DNA from: a virus
Reading direction: 5' to 3' (one strand)
IMG/VR virus record: IMGVR_UViG_3300043425_000920
Location: 1-59,405 of that record
DNA length: 59,405 nt
Shown here: positions 45,449 through 52,923 of the stretch, piece after piece
Layout: each line of letters opens with the position of its first letter
Position numbering within the stretch: position 1 is the stretch's first letter
Notes under the pieces: generated by a model
The model's input: the letters and a program-made list of their open reading frames with translations, nothing else
Database searches by the model: none
Told to the model about the DNA's origin: nothing
Program-made: the position numbers and the translations under genes

Positions 45449-46426
45449 TTATTTTTTGAATATACTTAGAAATTTTTCCCAAATACTCTGTTTTTTAACA
45501 ACATTCCCGGTTATTCTGAATAAAATACCTTCAGGATTTATTATACCCCATCCACTTTCTTCGTCGCGACCCTTTTTCTCAGTATCTATTGCAGTTTCAA
45601 ATATTACCTTTTTTATTTCCGAAACGGTGATACTCTTATTTTGTTTCTTACAATAGGATAGAAGAAGGGCAATAACACCAGTAACCATTGGTGCTGCCAT
45701 CGAACTCCCTGATAGAACAGCATACGAACCGTTGAGGAACGTAGAGAATATCTCTTCTCCAGGTGCCAAAATGTCAACAGTGTCACCGTAACTAGAAAAT
45801 ATAGAACGGTCCCGCATGGATGAATTAGAATAACTACCAACGGCTATACATTCATCATATTGTGCAGGATAAAGAACCTGATTTTTTTCATTCGCATTGT
45901 TCCCAACGCTACATACGACTGGTATTCCTCGCAATGTAAGCTCTTTTATTACTTCATGAACTTCAGGCATGGGAAGTGGACCGCCCAATGACATATTAAT
46001 AAGATCAGGGTTCAAATTCAGACAGTACTTGAGTCCTTTTAATATACTATCATTCTGACTTCTACCATTTTTGTTCAAAACTTTAACAGATACTAGTGTA
46101 ACTTCAGGTGCTACACCCACTATACCAAACTCATCGTTTGATGCTGCAATAATTCCGTTAACGTGAATACCGTGTCCTGCGGAATTATCAAATATGTCTT
46201 CCCCATCTATGAATGATCTGCATTTAGATATGTCAACATTTTTGATTAAATCGGGATGTGTTTGTATTCCAGTATCTAAGACTGCCACTGTGATTCCTCT
46301 GCCTTTTGTTTTACTCCAAAGAGCGGGAATTTTAAGTTCTCTTATATGTGATGGATAGATTTGAGACAGCGTTTCAATATCACCAATATCGTGTATTTTG
46401 TATGGAGGAATAAAACAATCGGACAT
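45449..46426 (-). CDS. Subtilisin-like serine protease (S8)
   Basis: 325 aa. The catalytic triad is complete: Asp51 in VAVLDTGIQTHPDL, His85 in SAGHGIHVNGI, Ser242 in LSGSSMAAPMVTG, with oxyanion Asn177 in VGNNANE. No signal peptide or clear long propeptide, so it acts in the host cytoplasm or in the virion. The late-like box AGTAAATA upstream argues for late expression and possibly prohead or virion processing. A strong terminator lies behind the promoter. Confidence 0.92.
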   Translation of the reverse strand: MSDCFIPPYKIHDIGDIETLSQIYPSHIRELKIPALWSKTKGRGITVAVLDTGIQTHPDLIKNVDISKCRSFIDGEDIFDNSAGHGIHVNGIIAASNDEFGIVGVAPEVTLVSVKVLNKNGRSQNDSILKGLKYCLNLNPDLINMSLGGPLPMPEVHEVIKELTLRGIPVVCSVGNNANEKNQVLYPAQYDECIAVGSYSNSSMRDRSIFSSYGDTVDILAPGEEIFSTFLNGSYAVLSGSSMAAPMVTGVIALLLSYCKKQNKSITVSEIKKVIFETAIDTEKKGRDEESGWGIINPEGILFRITGNVVKKQSIWEKFLSIFKK

Positions 46427-46431
46427 TCAAT

Positions 46432-46439
46432 TATTTACT
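46432..46439 (-). promoter_or_regulatory. T4-late-like promoter box (AGTAAATA)
   Basis: The minus-strand AGTAAATAATTGA directly precedes the subtilase ATG at 46426. Confidence 0.5.
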
Positions 46440-46462
46440 ATGAAGAAACCGCATAACATAAA

Positions 46463-46492
46463 AACACCGAGGATAATATTATCCTCGGTGTT
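46463..46492. terminator. Terminator-type perfect inverted repeat
   Basis: AACACCGAGGATAAT and its exact complement ATTATCCTCGGTGTT adjoin without a spacer (15-bp arms), flanked by A-runs. It ends the minus-strand unit starting near 50.6 kb. Confidence 0.8.
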
Positions 46493-46518
46493 AATTATTT
46501 TATACTATTAGAAGTTTT

Positions 46519-47784
46519 TTAAATTTTAACCTTTTTGCTATTCTGTGCTGTCTGGATTTTTTCTCGGAATTTAACAATAGCATCATAATTTTTAACATTG
46601 ATTGTTATTTTATCAGTGATTTGCACGATTTCAGTATAATCCTTTAAATCTATCAATTGTTGTTTATTTTCTTCAATAACATCTTGCACTCTTTTTAATG
46701 CATCGCCAATAGCATCGTCATTAATAAATTGAGAGAATTCTTTATCAGAGATAATGAAATCTGTCAGAGCAGAATTAGAGAAATAATTATTCTTTATGAT
46801 ATACTCGACTAACTCATAGGAGGGGCGATTCGACCATTTACTATACGCTTTTGCGCGCATCGCCAGTGTTTCACTATTAGCCTTAGTTTTAACTGTTTTC
46901 TTCACACTCTTTGAGTTGGAACGAACCACTTCTTTAGGAGTAGGGTAGGCATTAACATATAGACCAGTCACAACAATAGCCATCCGTTTAACACCGTTCA
47001 TATCTAGCACAGTATCATTCATAGTATTTACGAATGATACTAGATTTTGATATTCAGTACTAGAACAGTTGCCATATTTAGTATCTATGAACAATGATCC
47101 TATTGTGCCTTCTTTAGGAGAATTTAATCTAAGATTGATCATTTCAGGTGGAATATTATCCCCCGTTAGCTTAAATGTAACATTTTTAGTCTGCGTACTA
47201 CGAGGAATGCCGATATGAATAAAATACCTACAGTGTGGATTTTTAATGGTCGTATCCTCTTTGTCACAAAGATAGGCAATAAGAGAAAATCTATTATTGC
47301 CTAGCCCACTCATATGATGACCATCTGAAGTACAAGATGTCCACTTCCTTTTGTATGATGAACCACAGAGATCTTCTGGATTAGCAGAAATAATCCAAAT
47401 TTTATCTTCACTTTTCTTGGTAGAGAAACCCTCGTTTGTTATTTTCTTCCAATTTTCTAACAATTTAGGATTTAATGTATTTAAAACTCGCCCAACTTTT
47501 GTATTATTCTTCCCGCCGTCTTTAGTAACGGTGGAGGTTTTATAATCTATGGTATAGCCATTCAATCGAAGATATGCTGCAATGTTTTTTGCAGATCTAT
47601 TAGTAGTCCACATGATTTCCAGTGCAGAATCATCTACTGGTTTTTCTTCTTTTTTTGGAATTATGTATCTAAGATTGGCATCTTTTTTAATTTCAACGAT
47701 CAGAGGATGATTTTTAATTGCTTGGAATGTGGTGTTTCCCAATTCCAATATATTTATATATTCTTGTAGTTCTTCTGTTTTCAT
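46519..47784 (-). CDS. Unknown 421-aa protein
   Basis: 421 aa with at least three regions. The N-terminal 60 residues are helical. A central domain (about 85-290) has GFSTKKSEDKIWIISANPEDLCGSSYKRKWTSCTSD, then CDKEDTTIKNPHCRYFIHIGIPRS and LFIDTKYGNCSSTEYQNLVSFV. The rest is a long helical C-terminus with basic linker KSVKKTVKTK. No fold recognised. It starts immediately after the GluRS-like stop, with shared base 47784, so the two are coupled. Confidence 0.7.
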   Translation of the reverse strand: MKTEELQEYINILELGNTTFQAIKNHPLIVEIKKDANLRYIIPKKEEKPVDDSALEIMWTTNRSAKNIAAYLRLNGYTIDYKTSTVTKDGGKNNTKVGRVLNTLNPKLLENWKKITNEGFSTKKSEDKIWIISANPEDLCGSSYKRKWTSCTSDGHHMSGLGNNRFSLIAYLCDKEDTTIKNPHCRYFIHIGIPRSTQTKNVTFKLTGDNIPPEMINLRLNSPKEGTIGSLFIDTKYGNCSSTEYQNLVSFVNTMNDTVLDMNGVKRMAIVVTGLYVNAYPTPKEVVRSNSKSVKKTVKTKANSETLAMRAKAYSKWSNRPSYELVEYIIKNNYFSNSALTDFIISDKEFSQFINDDAIGDALKRVQDVIEENKQQLIDLKDYTEIVQITDKITINVKNYDAIVKFREKIQTAQNSKKVKI

Positions 47785-48686
47785 TATTTTAGGTTTTTAT
47801 ATTTCTTGTTATAGTATGCTAATTTTTGTAAATCTAATGATGCAGAAGAATTTCTCAATGCACCAGCACTCCAAAAGATCTCCTTTGCATGATCTTTAGT
47901 GATGATTGGATGATTTTTATCAAAATTTGCATCAGACGGACTCCATCCGAGTCGAAGAATCCAATTTAGGATTGCATCAGGATGTGAGCCACTTTCTCTA
48001 TGGATATCAAAATTGCTTGATCCGTCACGCTTCGAAAGTTTCTTCCCTTTTTCGAAAACTAACCCAACATGGGCAAATTTAGTATTGTCCAAAGATTTAC
48101 GAGCAAATTCACAGGCACGTTGATTATTTTTAAGATTCGCAACTGCATGAAGGATTACTAATTGCTTAATAGTATTAGAAATATGATCCGTTCCACGAAT
48201 GATTAAATTAACATCTGAAAACATATCGTCTAAAATACTAGAGAAGTTGTATGTAGGGGAGCCGTTACTACGAACGATGATAATATTATTCAGAACCTCC
48301 CGATCTTTATCAGATACTTTGATCTCTCCTGCAACAACATCGTTCCAAAAATCAGGAATATGAGGAATGTTAGTCAAACGGATAGCTCCGCCTTCAATCA
48401 TCTCTGCTAGACCATCATGTACTAGTTGCTGTGCAATAGCTAAATGGTTGGCCTCTGTTTCGCTCTGACGAAATGTTTCATCAAAATCCAAACCAAGCCA
48501 TTCAAATGTCTCGAAAATTTTATCCACATATTCTTCTTTATTACGCTCTTTATCAGTGTCGTCAATACGGAGAATGAATTTTCCGCCAGTGGAACGAGCA
48601 GCAAGCCAATTATGATATGCTGTTCGGATATTTCCGAGATGAATAAATCCTGTGGGTGATGGAGCAATGCGTGTTTTATAAACCAT
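47784..48686 (-). CDS. Minimal glutamyl-tRNA synthetase-like enzyme (class I, catalytic core only)
   Basis: 300 aa. HIGH-type motif PSPTGFIHLGNIRTA (HLGN at 16-19), KMSKS-type motif GKKLSKRDGS (216-220), and GluRS core strings DDTDKERNKEEY, SNGSPTYNFSSILDD and IRGTDHISNT. The C-terminal anticodon-binding domain (residues beyond 300 in about 470-aa GluRS) is missing, as in the bacterial paralogue GluQ-RS, which charges queuosine in tRNA-Asp. The sequence pattern is closer to true GluRS than to GluQ-RS by eye. Possible substrates are phage tRNA-Glu(TTC/CTC), host tRNA, or Q-modified tRNA-Asp. Confidence 0.88.
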   Translation of the reverse strand: MVYKTRIAPSPTGFIHLGNIRTAYHNWLAARSTGGKFILRIDDTDKERNKEEYVDKIFETFEWLGLDFDETFRQSETEANHLAIAQQLVHDGLAEMIEGGAIRLTNIPHIPDFWNDVVAGEIKVSDKDREVLNNIIIVRSNGSPTYNFSSILDDMFSDVNLIIRGTDHISNTIKQLVILHAVANLKNNQRACEFARKSLDNTKFAHVGLVFEKGKKLSKRDGSSNFDIHRESGSHPDAILNWILRLGWSPSDANFDKNHPIITKDHAKEIFWSAGALRNSSASLDLQKLAYYNKKYKNLK

Positions 48687-48697
48687 GTTAGACCCTA

Positions 48698-49108
48698 CTA
48701 TAGAAGTTTGAGATGTCCAGTAATTTCGTCAATTTCTTTCGAGTCCCAAGGACCAATTCCAACAGCAGTATATGTAGGAATTCCGCCGAATTCAGTAAGA
48801 CCTGCATCCTTAATAAGACTACAATGAATTTGTTTGTCGAATGCTTGTTTATGAATAGCAAGAAGTTCTTCTTCAGAATTCACATAAACCACGATTTTCT
48901 TGAATCGTCCATTAATAAAATCTTCAAAATACTTGTCATTGGGCAATTCCCAATGATCTATATATTTTTCTTCTCGGTGGAAGGTATGTGATGGGATCAA
49001 TGCTTTAAAAAATATACCCATGGATGCATGTGCTGCTTGAGATGCGATTTTGCCTTTTCGCATATTCAAATCAGCACGAATTACAATTACTTGTTTTACA
49101 TCAGACAT
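48698..49108 (-). CDS. pth2: Peptidyl-tRNA hydrolase, archaeal/eukaryal type (Pth2)
   Basis: 136 aa, near the family's usual size. Characteristic strings: KQVIVIRADLNMRKGKIASQAAHASMG at the start, KKIVVYVNSEEELLAIHKQAF, and the signature IKDAGLTEFGGIPTYTAVGIGP. Pth2 frees tRNAs from stalled peptidyl-tRNA. Most bacteria use the unrelated Pth1, so this enzyme would add a parallel activity. It lies eleven bases upstream of the GluRS-like gene in the same unit. Confidence 0.92.
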   Translation of the reverse strand: MSDVKQVIVIRADLNMRKGKIASQAAHASMGIFFKALIPSHTFHREEKYIDHWELPNDKYFEDFINGRFKKIVVYVNSEEELLAIHKQAFDKQIHCSLIKDAGLTEFGGIPTYTAVGIGPWDSKEIDEITGHLKLL

Positions 49109-49117
49109 ATTAAATTG

Positions 49118-49468
49118 TTAAATTGTAAATGTTAAGTTTTCTGGTAGTGGATAAAGGTTCTGATCAAGCATATTAAGACCCATAGTCTTTGCAATATGGT
49201 ATTCTAATACAGCGCCTTTACTTTTCTCCCATCCGTCGAGAAACACTACATCTGTTGCATTCTCAATCATCTTGATAGATTCGCGAATGTAAAAACTATA
49301 GGGCTTTGTCGTATCACCGTCCGCAATTCTTATTGGATTCAGAATATTGTCTGGCTTACACCAAAATGCATCAATCAATTGTTTTTCCATTTTTTCAAAT
49401 GCAGGATAATTGAAACTCTCATATCCTGTCATCGGGCCAGCAATGTATATAAATTTATATTTAGTCAT
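49118..49468 (-). CDS. DUF4406 / nucleoside deoxyribosyltransferase-like protein
   Basis: 116 aa. IYIAGPMTGYESFNYPAF at the start and DVVFLDGWEKSKGAVLEYHIAKTMG near the end match DUF4406, a Rossmann-like relative of nucleoside 2-deoxyribosyltransferases. A nucleotide-salvage or nucleotide-binding role is likely. One-base overlap with the upstream gene. Confidence 0.85.
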   Translation of the reverse strand: MTKYKFIYIAGPMTGYESFNYPAFEKMEKQLIDAFWCKPDNILNPIRIADGDTTKPYSFYIRESIKMIENATDVVFLDGWEKSKGAVLEYHIAKTMGLNMLDQNLYPLPENLTFTI

Positions 49469-49836
49469 CAGTTCTTTATTACGATATCCCTATTTGTTTT
49501 GCAATTGATACGAGCCCTGATAAGATCTCCCGCAGGAGTTTGATCAAAACAAGTAGGTCGGCTAGGAGTGTTGAATCTCTGAAATGCTGTTCTATAGGAA
49601 TGTACAGTATTTCTTATCTCTTGGATTTTTCTTTGTTTGTGTAGACTGGCTTCTCTTTTGATGATTAGTTTTTCTACGAATCTCTGGAAATAGCCATCGC
49701 TTGTATAATACTGTATATACAGATCAATTTTGACAAGTATTCGAAATATTAAATTCTCATATGTTCTTCGAAACGGATTTTTATAAAAATCGTCGTAATA
49801 AGGCTCAATCATATCAGAGGTGTATTGTTCTTCCAT
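49468..49836 (-). CDS. Unknown 122-aa protein
   Basis: From the ATG at 49836 (MEEQYTSDMIEPYYDDFYKN...). Basic, helical centre (RFVEKLIIKREASLHKQRKIQEIRN). No family recognised. Confidence 0.6.
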   Translation of the reverse strand: MEEQYTSDMIEPYYDDFYKNPFRRTYENLIFRILVKIDLYIQYYTSDGYFQRFVEKLIIKREASLHKQRKIQEIRNTVHSYRTAFQRFNTPSRPTCFDQTPAGDLIRARINCKTNRDIVIKN

Positions 49837-49837
49837 G

Positions 49838-50608
49838 TTACATATTAGCACGTAATGTCATTTTAGCAAGCAGTTTTTGCCAAGATACCGACAGTGCAGC
49901 ATCTAAAGATGTTAGATCTACAAACTGTTTGATTTTTGAACAGTTCACATCTGCACAGACGTTAACCAAATCGAGTATGTCTCCAGTATTTGTATCACTG
50001 TGGGACATTTGTAATAGATTAGAAATGTATACCATAGATGCGCATTCGAATTGTGCTACATTGTATATACCAGACATATTATTATTCAATAGATACTCAA
50101 CACTTTTAGTTAAGTCGGGAAGATATGTAAATGAATCTTGCCAATTACAAAGATCGGTTTTTTTGTATATTTTGAGTAATGTATTTTCATCGTGTAATCT
50201 ACAATCGAAAGGATTTTTAATTCTTATGATAATATCATGAGGTCTCATCATTCTCTCAGCTACTCTCTTAGATAAGCGATAGTCTGTGTTCATGTCTAAC
50301 GCCGTAGAATCTTCAGTGGTTTGATGCTCCCAATCCCAATTATTTCCATACAAATCGGCAGTAGATATTAGAACTAATTTTTTTCCAAATTTTTTACAGA
50401 ATTCTGTAAATCTATACAACAAAAGAAAATTATCTTTGCTGTTAATTTCTATTCTATTAACTTTATTATCTACTGCATATATAAAAATATCAACGTCCGA
50501 AAAACGCTCTCTAAAACTATCACAAAGAACCAAATCATGATGATCCAGTACTTCATAAGAAGAAAATGCGGTTCCTATATAATTATCTCCAATAACGACG
50601 ACTTTCAT
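49838..50608 (-). CDS. SDR-type NAD-dependent epimerase/dehydratase-like protein
   Basis: 256 aa from MKVVVIGDNYIG at 50608. Rossmann start KVVVIGDNYIGTAF (a degenerate GxxGxxG), then VLISTADLYGNNWDWEHQTTEDS and YRLSKRVAERMM, which retains the Y-x3-K catalytic pair of extended SDRs, and IYNVAQFE. RmlD/GalE-like enzymes modify nucleotide sugars. Phage versions may remodel surface glycans. Start choice avoids six residues overlapping a palindrome. Confidence 0.75.
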   Translation of the reverse strand: MKVVVIGDNYIGTAFSSYEVLDHHDLVLCDSFRERFSDVDIFIYAVDNKVNRIEINSKDNFLLLYRFTEFCKKFGKKLVLISTADLYGNNWDWEHQTTEDSTALDMNTDYRLSKRVAERMMRPHDIIIRIKNPFDCRLHDENTLLKIYKKTDLCNWQDSFTYLPDLTKSVEYLLNNNMSGIYNVAQFECASMVYISNLLQMSHSDTNTGDILDLVNVCADVNCSKIKQFVDLTSLDAALSVSWQKLLAKMTLRANM

Positions 50609-50609
50609 A

Positions 50610-50635
50610 GGCGATAATACCATGGTATTATCGCC
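50610..50635. other. Perfect 26-bp palindrome between SDR and fibre genes
   Basis: GGCGATAATACCA is followed directly by its exact complement (13-bp arms). It sits one base upstream of the SDR ATG and eight bases after the fibre gene stop. No T-run on either strand. It could be an operator, a terminator variant, or an RNA hairpin masking the SDR start. Confidence 0.6.
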
Positions 50636-50643
50636 TTGTCAAA

Positions 50644-51564
50644 TTAAATGAAAATATTACCCCATGATGCGGAAGAAGGAATTTGTGGATACACACGTCC
50701 TTTGAATCTGTTGGTCTCAGAGTGGAATGTAAATGCGCCGTTGTTTGTAAATATAGAGCTTGTTCCTGAAGTGATCGAAAGACGAGCCCCAAACGATATA
50801 GATAAGATATTGTTATTAACCACAGAGCTTTGATATCTGTTATCAAATATTCCATTAGTGATTAGAATGGAACCTGAGTTTATTATAGATCCTGAGTTTA
50901 TTATTTCTGCGGAGGATGTTATGGTGGCCCCCTCGCCAACAGTAATAATACCACTACTACCGTTGTTAAGGCTTGAATTGTTTGTAAGAGTACCTGATGA
51001 CAGATATAAAACAGATTGATTGTTGAATATGGCAGACAATAGTATGGACGACGTACTGTTTACCGTTCCTGTGTTTGTAAAATCTTCAAAAAGAATAAAA
51101 GAAGAATAGTTGTTCAAGGTACCCGAATTGTTGCAAGTGCTACTACCATCACTCATACTTAATGCAGCATAGTTATTAAAAATGCCATAATTAGAAAAAT
51201 TGCTATTGCTATAATTAATAAAATTACCCGAGCTATTATATGTTCCGTGGTTGTAGAAGGTGGCATTATTTGTGAATACTCCGTTCATAGTCATTTCTCC
51301 ATGAACAGTGCATATTCCGTTATTAGTAATATCACCACTAGCATTTAATACTGCATTTAGTGCCACGGTAAGATTGGCACCAAAGGTCTCACTAGTCATA
51401 TTACAAGTAACCAATTCAGAACCATTTCCTATTTGAATTTCCAGTCCCGCAGCATCAAAATTAGGAACACTACCATATGGTGTGGTAAGACTTTCATCCG
51501 CGAACCAATTCAAAGAATTGTTTATATCAGTATCTACAAAAACAGAAAAATATGCATCAGCCAT
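50644..51564 (-). CDS. Beta-helix-type tail fibre protein with Asn/Ser repeats
   Basis: 306 aa from MADAYFSVFVDTDIN at 51564. After a 60-residue cap the protein is a succession of about 12- to 16-residue repeats built on NNxGxxxNxS (GICTVHGEMTMNG, GTYNSSGNFINY, GTLNNYSSFILFED, GSIINSGSILITN), a pattern typical of parallel beta-helix or beta-solenoid adhesins. It follows a second fibre gene and probably forms the receptor-binding shaft. Confidence 0.8.
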   Translation of the reverse strand: MADAYFSVFVDTDINNSLNWFADESLTTPYGSVPNFDAAGLEIQIGNGSELVTCNMTSETFGANLTVALNAVLNASGDITNNGICTVHGEMTMNGVFTNNATFYNHGTYNSSGNFINYSNSNFSNYGIFNNYAALSMSDGSSTCNNSGTLNNYSSFILFEDFTNTGTVNSTSSILLSAIFNNQSVLYLSSGTLTNNSSLNNGSSGIITVGEGATITSSAEIINSGSIINSGSILITNGIFDNRYQSSVVNNNILSISFGARLSITSGTSSIFTNNGAFTFHSETNRFKGRVYPQIPSSASWGNIFI

Positions 51565-51566
51565 AA

Positions 51567-52247
51567 TTAAATTATATATCCAGGTGAAAATCCGATAACA
51601 TCCCATTTGTTATCTAAAAGGTTATATTTAGCTGTCATTATATCCATTCGGGAAGAGGATATTGACCACTGAAGTGTGGTGATCGGTAATCTAAAGTTAG
51701 GTGCTGCCGAAACGCCTAAGATATTTGTTACATATCTTAGATTCCACATTATAATCTGAGAATCATACGGATTTGTCGGTGCTTCAATTGCGGCAGATAG
51801 TGAAGCACCACTAAGCAGAACTACGAATTGATCCGCCGATAGTGCATTAGAACTTATACTTCTAAGACCAGAACCGCTTAGTGTAGGTAAAGTGACTGTA
51901 GTTCTTTTATTTTTCCAAGAAGCATCATTATCGGTCGAACTATTTTTTTGAAGAATCTGATTTGTTGAACCTCCTGATGGTACACTAGTTGCCCACGAAC
52001 TACTATTACTATTCACAACTGTTGTTGTGTTTTGCCATGAAGCAGAAAGACTACTGCTATAATTTATATTAGGAATATAATCCGAAGAAAGTCCCCAAAA
52101 CGACAAAGCAACATCGTTTCCGTTTATTTTGACAGTAGATCCAGAGGATGTTTGAACAGTGTTTTGTTCATCTAAAACAACAAAGTAGACGCTACTCAGG
52201 GTGAGTGCGTCTACACTGGATAATTCAGAAGTTTTAATTTGAGACAT
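51567..52247 (-). CDS. Tail fibre protein with SxSxxW repeats (226 aa)
   Basis: Starts MSQIKTSELSSVDALTLSSVYFVV, a pattern common at the N-terminus of marine T4-like fibres. SASWQNTTTVVNSNSSSWATS repeats the Trp-spaced motif seen in the 1-2.7 kb genes. The C-terminal domain is beta-rich. A GATAAATA late box precedes it, and the beta-helix fibre gene follows at once. Confidence 0.78.
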   Translation of the reverse strand: MSQIKTSELSSVDALTLSSVYFVVLDEQNTVQTSSGSTVKINGNDVALSFWGLSSDYIPNINYSSSLSASWQNTTTVVNSNSSSWATSVPSGGSTNQILQKNSSTDNDASWKNKRTTVTLPTLSGSGLRSISSNALSADQFVVLLSGASLSAAIEAPTNPYDSQIIMWNLRYVTNILGVSAAPNFRLPITTLQWSISSSRMDIMTAKYNLLDNKWDVIGFSPGYII

Positions 52248-52254
52248 TCATATC

Positions 52255-52262
52255 TATTTATC
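52255..52262 (-). promoter_or_regulatory. T4-late-like promoter box (GATAAATA)
   Basis: The minus-strand GATAAATAGATATGA directly precedes the ATG at 52247. Confidence 0.6.
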
Positions 52263-52284
52263 AGATAGATACGAATTTACAGCA

Positions 52285-52917
52285 TCAGTCTCCACCTCCG
52301 CCCCCACAACTACTACTTGAGCAGCTTGATGAACTACTACTTGAGCAGCTACTGAAGCTGGATGATGAACTACCACTATCATAACTGGATGATGAACTAC
52401 CACTGTTATCGGCATTCTCACTATTATCATGAGAATGTGATTTAGCATCTAAAAGACTGTCAATTAGTAGCATGTTAACATCTGTGAAAGTATCCAGAGG
52501 AGTATCACTTAGATCAGAATTTTTAGATAGATTGTTATTTTTAATGGCCCCTAATTTTTTATTGGTTTCTTTGAATTGTTTAGAATAATCCTTATTATCT
52601 TCAGGTTTTTCAGGATTATGATGGATGGTTTTTCCGATAACATTTTTACACCAATGATCGAAATAATCCTTAGTATGTAGAATGTGATGGTGCCAAATAT
52701 CATCTACTGCTTTTGAAGGAGTACACTCCTCGTCAGAGGAGGCAGCAAGGAACATGAAATTCTTATAATCCTCAATAAGACTTGAAAGAATGCCAGTATG
52801 TTCAGGATGTTTTTTTCTAAAAGACAATTTGAAATTATAATCATTTTCATCTGATAGAAGAAGATTGACACGATCAATCTTATGCTTTAGCCATGCGGTT
52901 TTAATATATTTTAACAT
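52285..52917 (-). CDS. Glycine-rich-domain-protein-like (GRDP-type) with Ser/Gly tail
   Basis: 210 aa. Residues 55-100 read SKAVDDIWHHHILHTKDYFDHW and then GKTIHHNPEKPEDNK, matching the His-rich core of glycine-rich domain-containing proteins (DxxWHxHxLxTxxY). The C-terminal 50 residues are almost all Ser, Cys and Gly (SSSSCSSSSCGGGGGD). The family is widespread in eukaryotes and some bacteria, with poorly known function. It starts six bases after NadV. Confidence 0.72.
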   Translation of the reverse strand: MLKYIKTAWLKHKIDRVNLLLSDENDYNFKLSFRKKHPEHTGILSSLIEDYKNFMFLAASSDEECTPSKAVDDIWHHHILHTKDYFDHWCKNVIGKTIHHNPEKPEDNKDYSKQFKETNKKLGAIKNNNLSKNSDLSDTPLDTFTDVNMLLIDSLLDAKSHSHDNSENADNSGSSSSSYDSGSSSSSFSSCSSSSSSSCSSSSCGGGGGD

Positions 52918-52923
52918 ATGTTT

